From assembly GCA_900546285.1 (NCBI GenBank), contig URCJ01000005.1, forward strand, positions 1 to 52,391: DNA of 52,391 nt, read 5' to 3'. Under the pieces are notes generated by a model, which was not told the DNA's origin, made no database searches, and worked only from the letters and a program-made list of their open reading frames with translations. The stretch comes from an uncultured Solobacterium sp. Lineage in GTDB: Bacteria > Bacillota_I > Bacilli_A > Erysipelotrichales > Erysipelotrichaceae. How positions within the stretch are numbered: the first letter of the stretch is position 1; every line of letters begins with the position of its first letter. A program made the translations under genes and the position numbers. Shown here one piece after another: positions 1 through 8,581 of this stretch.

Positions 1-173
1 ACAACAATAACTAAATTTCTAACAGGTTTATCAGACAAATAAAATGTATATTCATTCCAGTCTAAAGATATATAACAAGTATTAAAAAAACTTGTTACAC
101 ATAAGTATGTAATAATTATCCCAAAAACTAATAAACTAACATTTTCATACAATAAGTTTAAAACTTTTCTCAT
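1..173 (-). CDS. 5' part of a membrane protein gene, cut by the window edge
   Basis: An open frame begins at an ATG at 173 and runs off the left edge, giving 57 codons. Its start overlaps the stop of the upstream glycosyltransferase as ATGA, the same coupling used elsewhere in this cluster. The visible N-terminus (MRKVLNLLYENVSLLVFGII...) has one clear membrane segment at about residues 11-30, followed by a polar stretch containing DWNEY, which would face outside. A short N-terminal tail, one helix and an acidic outer loop would fit another polytopic glycosyltransferase or polymerase of the cluster, but too little is visible to name a family. Confidence 0.7.
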   Translation of the reverse strand, partial: MRKVLNLLYENVSLLVFGIIITYLCVTSFFNTCYISLDWNEYTFYLSDKPVRNLVIV

Positions 174-1114
174 TTGTTGTATGCTCTTTCTACTAAACCA
201 AATAATTTCAAATGAAGCAAGAAGAAGATTAATCTTTGTTTAAAATTAAAATCCTTTTCCTTCTTAACATCACAATACCAATTAGGATATTGTTCTTCTA
301 AATGCTCAATATTCTTCTTATAATAATCAATTCTAGTTGCCTTATCATTAATCTCTTTAATACGAAGAGTTGTCATAACCAAACAGTTTTCAAAATATAA
401 ACCTCTTACTTCATAAGCACCTAGTTGCAACTTTTCCTTAACCATAGAAATAGCCTTATAAATATCAAAGATTCTAATATCAGCCTTATGAGTAATCGAA
501 CCTTCTCTTTGAACATAATAATATAAAGGCTTATAAACATGAGCCATATTATTTGCCTGGGCAATCCATGTTGGAATCACAGCCAAATCCTCATACCACA
601 TGCCCTTAAAGAATCTCTTATCTCTCATAAAAGAAGCCTTATATAATTTATTATTCGCACTATTATTAGAGAATATAATTTCTTTATTATCTCTATAATT
701 AGAAACGCCCTTATAATTAGAGCCCCAAGAATATTCTAAAGAACCATTATCATAAACATAGTACATATCAAAACATACGATATCACTATCATACTCTTTA
801 CCCATCATATATGTTAGTTCTAATAATTCTTCATGAATATAGTCATCACTATCGATGAAACATAGATATTCACCACTAGCCTTTTCAATACCAAAGTTTC
901 TTGCATCGCTCAATCCACCATTTTCCTTATCAAAAAATCTAAAACGTGGATCATTGCCTACAACCTTTTTAGCTACTTCAATCGAATTATCCTTAGTACC
1001 ATCATTGATTACCAAACATTCAAAATCAGTAAAAGTTTGATTCTGAATTGACAATAAACATTTCTCAATGTATTTTTCTACATTATATACAGGAACTATA
1101 ACACTTACTTTCAT
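170..1114 (-). CDS. GT2 family glycosyltransferase
   Basis: A 314-residue cytoplasmic GT-A enzyme that would transfer a sugar from a nucleotide sugar onto a growing lipid-linked oligosaccharide. The N-terminus VSVIVPVYNVEKYI is the typical GT2 nucleotide-binding start. NGGLSDARN lies near residues 66-73, the metal-binding DSDD at 88-91, and a WYED acidic motif in the C-terminal half probably supplies the catalytic base. Length is normal for the WcaA-like group. A G-rich stretch (GGGGG) lies just before the ATG, 1 nt after the preceding GT2 gene. It closely resembles the proteins at 2096-3061 and 18841-19800, so it is part of a duplicated GT2 set. Donor and acceptor cannot be read from sequence. 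Confidence 0.9.
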   Translation of the reverse strand: MKVSVIVPVYNVEKYIEKCLLSIQNQTFTDFECLVINDGTKDNSIEVAKKVVGNDPRFRFFDKENGGLSDARNFGIEKASGEYLCFIDSDDYIHEELLELTYMMGKEYDSDIVCFDMYYVYDNGSLEYSWGSNYKGVSNYRDNKEIIFSNNSANNKLYKASFMRDKRFFKGMWYEDLAVIPTWIAQANNMAHVYKPLYYYVQREGSITHKADIRIFDIYKAISMVKEKLQLGAYEVRGLYFENCLVMTTLRIKEINDKATRIDYYKKNIEHLEEQYPNWYCDVKKEKDFNFKQRLIFFLLHLKLFGLVERAYNK

Positions 1115-1115
1115 C

Positions 1116-2099
1116 TTATTTAGCCCCCATTAAATCCTTCAACATTGTTTTTTCAAATAAACCACTCAATAAGAAAGCACATTTTAATTTAGATAAAGTA
1201 CCATCTTTTGGATAATTATTCATAACATCTTTCTTATGTCTGATTAAAGTCTTATATATATTCCAATATTCATTGAAATACTTTAACTTAGCACTATCAG
1301 CACCATGTTCAACAAGTTGACTCAACGCATATCTAAATTGAATATATGTTCTTGCATATAACATCTTATTATTGCCATCATGAGCATAATTAAATAGCTC
1401 ACTCATAATTACATAATGATCATAGAAAGTCTTATCCTTAAAAGTAGACATACTATTACCTGGTCTATCGATTAAATAGTATGATAAGGCATCTTTAATA
1501 TAGATTGCCTTTTCAGCATTCTCTAACGCATAAGTATATAAAAGTAAATCAGTAAAACTTACCTTGTGAGGTAACTTAATACCCTTACAAATACTTGTCT
1601 TGTATAGTTTGGCATGAGGACTTGGATCTAGATAATAGAAACTAGTTAAATCAGTATATACTTTATCAAATTCAGTATTGATATTTACTGAATGAATTAC
1701 TGAATCAGTATAAATCTTTTCTTCATTGTCGTTATAAACAAGATACTTACAACCAACAACCATATCAACACCATTCTTAGTTAAAGTATTTACCAACACT
1801 TCTACCGCATCATCACTTAGCCAATCATCAGGATCACATACCATGAAATATTCTGATTCAATACGAGCTATAGCTGTTTCTAGAACACTGCCATAGCCAC
1901 CATTTTCTTTTTCAATAAACTTAACTCTTTTATCTTTTTCAGCATACTTTAAAACAATTTCCTTACTATTATCTGGCGAACCATCAGAAACAGCTAAAAT
2001 TTCAATATCAGAAAAAGTTTGTCTTGTCAGTGAATCAAGACACTTGCTTACATATTTTTCTACATTGTAGATAGGGACAATAATACTTACTTTACTCAT
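1116..2099 (-). CDS. GT2 family glycosyltransferase
   Basis: A 327-residue GT2 enzyme. I start it at the ATG at 2099 (MSKVSIIVPIYNVEKYV), not at the in-frame ATG at 2120, because 2099 overlaps the upstream stop as ATGA and begins right at the GT2 fold. The expected nucleotide-binding start is followed by NGGYGSVLE near residues 67-75 and the metal-binding DPDDW at 89-93. The NGGYGS variant and the C-terminal half differ from the other GT2 proteins here, so it probably has another donor or acceptor. The likely role is one transfer step in building the surface polysaccharide unit, translated in coupling with the GT2 upstream of it. Confidence 0.88.
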   Translation of the reverse strand: MSKVSIIVPIYNVEKYVSKCLDSLTRQTFSDIEILAVSDGSPDNSKEIVLKYAEKDKRVKFIEKENGGYGSVLETAIARIESEYFMVCDPDDWLSDDAVEVLVNTLTKNGVDMVVGCKYLVYNDNEEKIYTDSVIHSVNINTEFDKVYTDLTSFYYLDPSPHAKLYKTSICKGIKLPHKVSFTDLLLYTYALENAEKAIYIKDALSYYLIDRPGNSMSTFKDKTFYDHYVIMSELFNYAHDGNNKMLYARTYIQFRYALSQLVEHGADSAKLKYFNEYWNIYKTLIRHKKDVMNNYPKDGTLSKLKCAFLLSGLFEKTMLKDLMGAK

Positions 2100-3061
2100 T
2101 TTGTTAGATACCTGTGCCAAAAAGACATTGTGGCTTTATTATTAGTTCTTAAGAAGATTACATTCTTCTTACCTAAAGTCTTTATATATTTATTATGCAT
2201 ATAGTCTGGGAAATATTCTTTCACAAAACCAAATGCCTTTTCCATCAGTTCCTTATAATGTTCTGTTCTTAAGAATCTAAAAGCACCATAGACTAAGAAA
2301 TGTTCAATAAACAAATATTCTAGTTCATCATAGAATTCTTCATATTTTTTTCTTCCCTTAAAATCCTTGATTACACTCTCAAAGATTGTAAAGATGTCAT
2401 ACATCTTATCATTATATGAAGAACCAAGTATTGAAGTGTTTCTTTGTAGGTAGTGATAACCAACGTTGTTATAACAGCCAACGCTCTTAATACTAGAAAA
2501 GAACTTAAGAGTAACCGGTATGTCCTCATACCATAGGCCTACTGGATACTTACATTCTAATTTATCAAACAACGATTTGCGATACATCTTATTCCAAGAA
2601 AATAATGGAGATAAGAATAAACTCTTAATATCATTATCACTTACTCTATTTAATCCTTCTTTTATAAAGGGTTCTTTTGAATTATCTTCCCAAACATATT
2701 CAAGATCCGCTACTACTAAATCATGATTACCCTTATAAGCTAGTTCTAACATATTATTATAAGTATCATATTCAATATAGTCATCACTATCTAAGAAAGT
2801 TATATACTCTCCACTAGCATATTTAATTCCATAGTTTCTCGCATCACTTAGACCACCATTTTCTTTAATATATGATTTAACAATTAAAGGATAATCCTTA
2901 ACATATTTATCAATTATTAATTGACTATTATCCTTAGTACCATCATTTACTACTATTACTTCGTAGTCATCTATTTCTTGGTTAACTAAAGAATCTAGAC
3001 ACTTATCTAGATACTTTTCAACATTATATACAGGTACTATAACAGATAACTTTTTCATCAT
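2096..3061 (-). CDS. GT2 family glycosyltransferase
   Basis: A 321-residue GT2 enzyme with LSVIVPVYNVEKYLDK at the start, NGGLSDARN near 69-76, DSDD at 91-94 and a WYED motif in the C-terminal half. Two adjacent ATG codons (3061 and 3058) follow an extended -10 box (TGATATAAT, 3067-3075) by 5 and 8 nt, with no Shine-Dalgarno, so the transcript could be leaderless. The first 28 codons and the upstream region recur almost unchanged at 5675-5778, where they are fused to the tail of an rmlA gene. It heads a run of three GT2 genes plus the partial membrane gene at the left edge. Sugar specificity is unknown. Confidence 0.9.
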   Translation of the reverse strand: MMKKLSVIVPVYNVEKYLDKCLDSLVNQEIDDYEVIVVNDGTKDNSQLIIDKYVKDYPLIVKSYIKENGGLSDARNYGIKYASGEYITFLDSDDYIEYDTYNNMLELAYKGNHDLVVADLEYVWEDNSKEPFIKEGLNRVSDNDIKSLFLSPLFSWNKMYRKSLFDKLECKYPVGLWYEDIPVTLKFFSSIKSVGCYNNVGYHYLQRNTSILGSSYNDKMYDIFTIFESVIKDFKGRKKYEEFYDELEYLFIEHFLVYGAFRFLRTEHYKELMEKAFGFVKEYFPDYMHNKYIKTLGKKNVIFLRTNNKATMSFWHRYLTK

Positions 3062-3081
3062 TAAACATTATATCAATAAAG
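2981..3081 (-). repeat. donor copy of the segment repeated at 5681-5778
   Basis: This stretch, covering the first codons of the GT2 gene and its upstream promoter, is repeated at 5681-5778. The two copies encode 27 of 28 identical residues and share the upstream bases through AACATTATATCAATAAAG, then diverge. The copies flank the yfhO-type gene as direct repeats of about 100 bp, so recombination between them could delete that gene. Confidence 0.8.
3067..3075 (-). promoter_or_regulatory. extended -10 promoter of the GT2 run
   Basis: TGATATAAT on the minus strand is a perfect extended -10 (TG, one base, TATAAT). It sits 5 nt before the first of two adjacent ATG codons; there is no convincing -35 and no Shine-Dalgarno. 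The same element is present upstream of the chimeric gene at 5764-5772. Promoter function is inferred. Confidence 0.5.
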
Positions 3082-3086
3082 ACTTT

Positions 3087-5308
3087 CTATTTTTCCCTTT
3101 TAATAACAACAATAAGAGCTGCAAGTCCAATAAAGCTTAAAATTAAACCAGTCTTAAAATAAGGTGACATAAAGTTCATTTCTATATCGTTATGTCCAGC
3201 GTTTAATTCCAAACCAATGAAACCACCATTAACAGATATTGGTGTAACTTTTTCTCCATTAACTTTGATATTCCAACCCTTATTATTTGGAATAGGTATT
3301 AACAAGATATTATCGTTATCTAAATCAATATTAGCCTTAAAGTAATTCTTATATCTTTCAGTAATATTTAATTTAACTTCACTTATATCTTTATACTTAG
3401 ATATATCAATTGTTTCATCATCGACCAAGATATAGTCATAAAAATCTTTTGTATCATTAAAATCTTTTGTGTATTTTAGTTTACTTGAAGTATAACCAAA
3501 ACCCTTATAGTTTAAGTTCTTATATACCATTAAGTAATCTAAATTATAAGCATATTCAAATTCTAATTCTTTAGGTAATTCATCTTCCTTATATACAATA
3601 TAATACTTAACACCTAACATGGTATTTGCGTATGGATCATCACATTCTAATACCCAACCCATACTTAAAGAATTAGATATAATAGTGGATTTACTAAGTT
3701 TTGAAAATGTTTCTGTTTTATAGTCGTACATAGAATTATAAGTTGAAGTAGACATAAAACCATAAACTAAGGATTTATTTTGGTTTAATATCTCAGGCGG
3801 ATTGTTATTCTTGTAATTATGATAATAACGGTATTCATCTTCATCTAAAGTTTTAAAATAATTAATATCTTCGTTCTTAATAACATCATTTAATATAAAG
3901 CCTCCACCTACAGTTGTATTAATATAGAAATTGCAAGATAAAAACGCAACCAACTCCAAAATAGATAGTATCATGGCGATGCTTTTTTTAATATCAAAAG
4001 CGATAATCATTATTATGTTCAATATTATGCAAGCATAGATTATATTTAAATTAGTTCTTACATTCCAATAATCAATATAATTTCTTTTATACATTAAATA
4101 CAATTGAATTATTAATCCAAGCATATAGACAACACAGATAATCGTGGATTTTTTTCTATCACATTTCTCTAAACCCATTGCCGCTAGAACAAGAATATAA
4201 AGTTCCACTAGAAAAGTCCACCTTAATGAAGGTTCCGAGAATCCGTGCATAAAAGATGACAATGGTCTATAACCTACACATAGAACTAATACAATTAAAA
4301 GAACTAATTCATTTTTATTTTCTTTTCTTGTAACAAAATCAACACATGACAACAAAGGTACCAATGTAATGAATAAAGAGTAAGAGTTTTCGTGACAACT
4401 ATTACTAGTTTTAAAAATCGTATCAAGGGCCCAGGGGATATATATTGTTAATGAAGACCATAATCCTGCATAAACATTTCTTTGCCAAAACAAATCATTT
4501 GTTTCATTAACACCTACTCTTGAATTATTAAAAATGTATATCATAGAAGGCAATGTAATCATAGAACCAATCATAAAGCCAACAATTAAATAGCCGAATA
4601 AAGAGAAAAAATCTATCAAGATATTTTTAAATGATTTCTTAAATTTAATTTCGATCATTATCGAAATCATAAATAAGAAAATTAATGTTGGAAACATCAA
4701 GTAAGAACTTTGTAAAAACAGTATAGATGAGGCAATTATAAATATAATTGGCTTATTATCTTTAAAATAATTTAATAATCCAATAAACAATAGTGGTAGG
4801 AATGCGTAGAATCGATAAAACATATAATTTTCTACAAATTGGAATGCTTGCCCACCAAATGCATACACGAGCGGGATGTATACTAGCGTTGAAATTTTGC
4901 ATATTCTGCATTTTTTAAAAGTATATACATCAAACTTGCTGCGATATAAACACAAATAATAATTTCTACAATTAAACCAATTTCAATTTTATTTCTAAAC
5001 AATAATAATAGCGGTAAAAATATGTCTCCTGTGCAGTAATAACCCATAGCACTATAAAAATCTGTGCCAAGATACATATTCCAAGAATACATCGGCAATC
5101 CCTTACCTTTTATGAATTCAATTACCAAATCAATCCATTCTTTGTAAAAGATATTATATTGAAACCACTGGTCATTTCCTAATATGAATGGCTTTTTTAA
5201 TACAAATGCAAATAAAAAATAGAACAATACTATTAAAACACTAATTATTGAATATATACATAAAAGTGGTTTGTTTTGTTTAAAATATTTTGTAAATCGA
5301 CTGTTCAT
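3087..5308 (-). pseudogene. YfhO family GT-C glycosyltransferase, split by a -1 frameshift
   Basis: Two frames together make one YfhO-type protein of about 740 residues. The first (5308 to 4883) carries the N-terminal helix and the acidic outer loop (GNDQWFQYN). The second continues from about 4913 with SLMYILLKK joining CRICKISTLV, then many helices and the extracellular tail with GWNIKVNG and NGGFIGLELNAG, hallmarks of the family. The switch lies at TTTAAAA (4919-4913 on the minus strand); one additional A in the six-A run would restore a single frame. In Bacillus and Listeria, YfhO-type proteins glycosylate lipoteichoic acid using undecaprenyl-phosphate sugars, which fits the LtaS-type gene upstream. 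It could be a recent inactivation, a phase-variable tract, an assembly error, or programmed slippage. Confidence 0.8.
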
Positions 5309-5311
5309 AAA

Positions 5312-5758
5312 TTATTTCTTTCTATCAGAATATCTTCTTTCTTCAGCAACTTTTCTTAAATGCTTGCCATATTCTGATTTACCATAACTATCTGCAGACT
5401 TTAGTAGTTGTTCCTTACTAGTCCAGCCATTCTTATAAGCAATCTCTTCGATAACACTTATACCCACTCCTTGCAAGTTTTGAACTGTTCTTACAAAATT
5501 ACACGCTTCAGCTAAAGAATCCATAGTACCAGTGTCTAACCATGTATATCCTCTGCCGAAGATTTCAACATTCAAACTATTATTCTCTAAATACATTTGA
5601 TTTAAAGTAGTAATTTCAAATTCTCCAATTAATGAAGGTTTTACTTCCTTTGCCATATTACTTACGCCCTTTTGTTGATTGGCTAAAGAATCTAGACACT
5701 TATCTAGATACTTTTCAACATTGTATACAGGGACAATAACAGATAGCTTTTTCATCAT
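5312..5758 (-). pseudogene. GT2 start fused to RmlA C-terminal fragment (chimera)
   Basis: A 148-codon frame made of two known pieces. Residues 1-28 match the start of the GT2 at 2096-3061 (27 of 28 identical). Residues 30-148 align without gaps to residues 180-298 of the RmlA at 7684-8580, with 14 differences. It therefore lacks the GT2 active site and also the nucleotide-binding half of RmlA, so no catalytic activity is expected. The promoter and start of the GT2 copy are kept, so it may still be transcribed and translated as an in-frame protein. It is best read as the joint left by a deletion after duplication. A retained role for the RmlA tail, such as dimer contact, cannot be excluded. 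Confidence 0.85.
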
Positions 5759-5763
5759 TAAAC

Positions 5764-5772
5764 ATTATATCA
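5764..5772 (-). promoter_or_regulatory. extended -10 promoter copy upstream of the chimera
   Basis: TGATATAAT on the minus strand, identical to the element at 3067-3075, placed 5 nt before the first ATG of the chimeric frame. It was copied with the GT2 start. It may now drive the yfhO-type gene that follows the chimera after 3 nt. Confidence 0.45.
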
Positions 5773-5786
5773 ATAAAGCTTATTGA

Positions 5787-7661
5787 TTATTCTCCGTCTT
5801 GTTTCTTAGCATAGTAATCTCCAGTAACCACTTTTTTACCAATTTCAAATCGTTTCTTTACGCTATTTATAATTTCTTTATAATTGTCTGTTTCACCATT
5901 AAAGAAATCGATGCCGCCAGTTTCTGCATTATAGTAAAAATCATCAGTTAGTATGCTTCCATCCATAAAAGGAACTTCGTGTTTATTATCGCCCAATAAA
6001 TCAACCCCCATTACAAAAGCATTTGTATAATCCAATCCAAACAAATTACACAATGTGGGATAAATATCAAAAGTTGAACCTAAAGTATGATTGGTTTGAG
6101 CCTCGGCATCCCCACTTGGATCATAAATAATAAATGGCACTCTATATTTTTCATAACCATATTCACCACTATAGATAACCTCTTGTTTTGCGTTATCATC
6201 AGTGATGCCATATGGATAATGATCACCATAAACAGCGATTATAGTATCATTTAATATTCCTTTATCTTCCAAATCAATCAATAACTGTTGAAGACCTTTA
6301 TCTAAATTCATTTGGCTTGCTAAATAATGTTTTGTCTCCTCAGATAATCCACTAAATCTAGGATTATTGTTTAATTCATTTAGATTGTAATCATTCTCAT
6401 CTCTATATACATAAGGCATATGTCCACTGGCACTAATTATAAAATCATAAAATTTTTCATCAGTATTTGTTCTATTTAAAGAATAGTTCATTAAAACGGA
6501 ATCTTCTATCCAGTTTTGTCCAACTTGAAAATAAAGTGGATAAGGAATGCTTAATGTCTCAATACCATAAAATGTATCAAATCCTAAAGATTGATGAAAG
6601 GTTTCTCTATTATAATATGATGCATAAGATGAATGAAAACTATCAACATTATATCCATTATTCTTGAATAGATTTGCTAAGCTATATGGATAAGCATTTG
6701 ATCCATATGTATAACAAGTAACTCCAGCCAAAGACGGTAACATAGAAGTTTGACTTATAAATTCACTATCACTTGTTGAACCTTGATATAAAGGAGCATA
6801 ATAGTTATCAAAATAGAACCCTTCGTTTGCTATTTTATACAAAGTAGGTGTTATCTCTTCGTCAATCGGAAAATTATTTAAAGATTCAGCCAATACCAAA
6901 ACAAGATTCTTATCCTTATACACACCTGTATATTTATTAACATTTGTATTTATATATGATTCTTCAACATAAGCATCTATCTCATTGATATCTTCAATGC
7001 TCAAAACATTATTTTCATTTTTCTTTATTTCGTGTTTAATATCATTAAATATGTAATCATAAATGCCAAATCTATCACAGTATCGTTTACTAGAAGATAT
7101 TGTCTCTCTTAAATACATATCATTGTTCCAATTATTCCAACCATCATTTATAATTTCTTTTTCCAACTTTTTATTCATTCCGAAAATTATCAGATTAAAC
7201 ATTGCTATACACAAAATAACAATTAGTAGTTGTTTTTTATATGAAAAAGAGTCGCTAGTATTTTTAAGAACAATTATCAAAGTTATAAATATAAGCAATA
7301 CTAAAAATATAAGAAAAGACTTAAAATCAACTTTTGCTCCTACTTCTCCAGCAACTTGAGGTAACTCTCCAAGGATGTTAATTTTGCTAATTCTAAAAAA
7401 TGATGAAAAGAAATTATCATGAATTTCTTGTGCAAAACTATATATAGATATAATCAAGATAAATATAATTTCAATAATTCTTCTTGGTTTAGATTTTAAC
7501 AACATTAACAAACCATCAAATAATATGATGTAGGCTAAATCAAATATGAAAGGTTGTTTACTTAAATCAAAACCAACATATAATCTTAATAATAACTCTA
7601 TAAACAATAGTGCAATAGAAAATAATAAGATATCGATATTTTCCCTAATAATTCTTTTCAT
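5787..7661 (-). CDS. LtaS-type phosphoglycerol transferase (sulfatase-fold membrane enzyme)
   Basis: A 624-residue protein: several N-terminal membrane helices (about 10-165), a linker, then an extracellular alkaline-phosphatase/sulfatase domain. Family residues are visible: AES with E259, the nucleophile region STSDSEF with T296, and GDH at 479-481 for metal binding. LtaS enzymes move glycerol phosphate from phosphatidylglycerol onto lipoteichoic acid or other glycans outside the cell. I start at the ATG at 7661, which has AAAGGA 8 nt upstream; a longer frame to 7721 would overlap rmlA by 38 nt. It is flanked by two copies of the rmlA 3' end. Its place in the cluster suggests phosphoglycerol decoration of the polymer instead of bulk LTA synthesis. 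Confidence 0.85.
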   Translation of the reverse strand: MKRIIRENIDILLFSIALLFIELLLRLYVGFDLSKQPFIFDLAYIILFDGLLMLLKSKPRRIIEIIFILIISIYSFAQEIHDNFFSSFFRISKINILGELPQVAGEVGAKVDFKSFLIFLVLLIFITLIIVLKNTSDSFSYKKQLLIVILCIAMFNLIIFGMNKKLEKEIINDGWNNWNNDMYLRETISSSKRYCDRFGIYDYIFNDIKHEIKKNENNVLSIEDINEIDAYVEESYINTNVNKYTGVYKDKNLVLVLAESLNNFPIDEEITPTLYKIANEGFYFDNYYAPLYQGSTSDSEFISQTSMLPSLAGVTCYTYGSNAYPYSLANLFKNNGYNVDSFHSSYASYYNRETFHQSLGFDTFYGIETLSIPYPLYFQVGQNWIEDSVLMNYSLNRTNTDEKFYDFIISASGHMPYVYRDENDYNLNELNNNPRFSGLSEETKHYLASQMNLDKGLQQLLIDLEDKGILNDTIIAVYGDHYPYGITDDNAKQEVIYSGEYGYEKYRVPFIIYDPSGDAEAQTNHTLGSTFDIYPTLCNLFGLDYTNAFVMGVDLLGDNKHEVPFMDGSILTDDFYYNAETGGIDFFNGETDNYKEIINSVKKRFEIGKKVVTGDYYAKKQDGE

Positions 7662-7683
7662 TTCTTTTTTCCTTTGATAATAT

Positions 7684-8043
7684 TCATATTTTTCTATCGG
7701 AATATCTTCTTTCTTCGGCAACTTTTCTTAAATGCTTGCCATATTCTGATTTACCATAACTATCTGCAGACTTTAGTAGTTGTTCCTTATCAATCCAACC
7801 ATTCTTATAAGCGATTTCTTCAATAACACTAATACCAACACCTTGTAAATTTTGAATCGTTCTTACAAAGTTACAAGCTTCAGCCAAAGAATCCATTGTA
7901 CCAGTATCTAACCATGTATAACCTCTACCAAAGATTTCAACATTTAATTCGTCTTTGTCTAAAAACAATTGATTCAATGTGGTAATTTCTAATTCGCCTC
8001 TAGAAGACGGCTTTACTTCCTTTGCCATCTCGCTAACACCCTT
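7684..8043 (-). repeat. rmlA 3' segment, repeated at 5312-5671
   Basis: The last 119 codons of rmlA recur without gaps in the chimeric frame at 5312-5671 (105 of 119 residues the same). The two copies are direct repeats around the LtaS-type gene. The number of differences shows the duplication is not very recent, or that the copy came from a related strain. Confidence 0.85.
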
Positions 8044-8580
8044 AGGATAGAAATATAAACCAGTTACCGCATAATTAGATTTAGGATTACTTGGTTTTTC
8101 TTCAATAGATAAGGCTTTACCATTTTCATCAAATTCAACAACGCCAAATCTCTCAGGATCATTAACATAATAACCGAAGACAGTAGCCATACCATTCTCG
8201 GCTTTTTCTCTAGCTCCTACTAGCAAATTAGAAAAACCATTTCCATAGAAAATATTATCACCAAGAACCATTGCACAACTGTCATCACCAATGAATTCTT
8301 CACCGATTATAAACGCTTGAGTTAAACCATCAGGGCTTTCTTGAACAGCATACTTTAGACTTAAACCAAAATATTTACCATCACCTAATAAAGCCTCAAA
8401 TCTTGGTGTATCAACAGGTGTAGAAATAATCAAAATATCTCTTATACCAGACAACATCAAAGTACTAAGTGGATAGTAAATCATAGGCTTATCATATATA
8501 GGCAACAATTGTTTACTTGTAACTTTAGTTAGCGGATAAAGTCTAGTTCCACTTCCTCCTGCAAGAATAATACCCTTCAT
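7684..8580 (-). CDS. rmlA: glucose-1-phosphate thymidylyltransferase RmlA
   Basis: Makes dTDP-glucose from glucose 1-phosphate and dTTP, the entry step to dTDP-linked deoxy and amino sugars. The protein has 298 residues, full length for RmlA, with GGSGTRLYPLT at 8-18, KQLLPIYDKPMIYYPLS in the next segment, LGDNIFYG near 106-113 and EKP at 161-163. AAGGAG precedes the ATG, and the gene starts 1 nt after the DUF6056-type gene. The aminotransferase at 13231-14361 probably uses a product of this pathway. The intermediate enzyme RmlB (dTDP-glucose 4,6-dehydratase) is not in the window and must be elsewhere. The last 119 codons are repeated in the chimera at 5312-5671. Confidence 0.95.
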   Translation of the reverse strand: MKGIILAGGSGTRLYPLTKVTSKQLLPIYDKPMIYYPLSTLMLSGIRDILIISTPVDTPRFEALLGDGKYFGLSLKYAVQESPDGLTQAFIIGEEFIGDDSCAMVLGDNIFYGNGFSNLLVGAREKAENGMATVFGYYVNDPERFGVVEFDENGKALSIEEKPSNPKSNYAVTGLYFYPKGVSEMAKEVKPSSRGELEITTLNQLFLDKDELNVEIFGRGYTWLDTGTMDSLAEACNFVRTIQNLQGVGISVIEEIAYKNGWIDKEQLLKSADSYGKSEYGKHLRKVAEERRYSDRKI

Positions 8581-8581
8581 A

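Noticed and set aside
4900..4921. Firm call of programmed ribosomal frameshifting in yfhO
   Set aside because: The heptamer is perfect, but I see no strong stimulatory stem-loop downstream and no Shine-Dalgarno upstream, so an indel is at least as likely.
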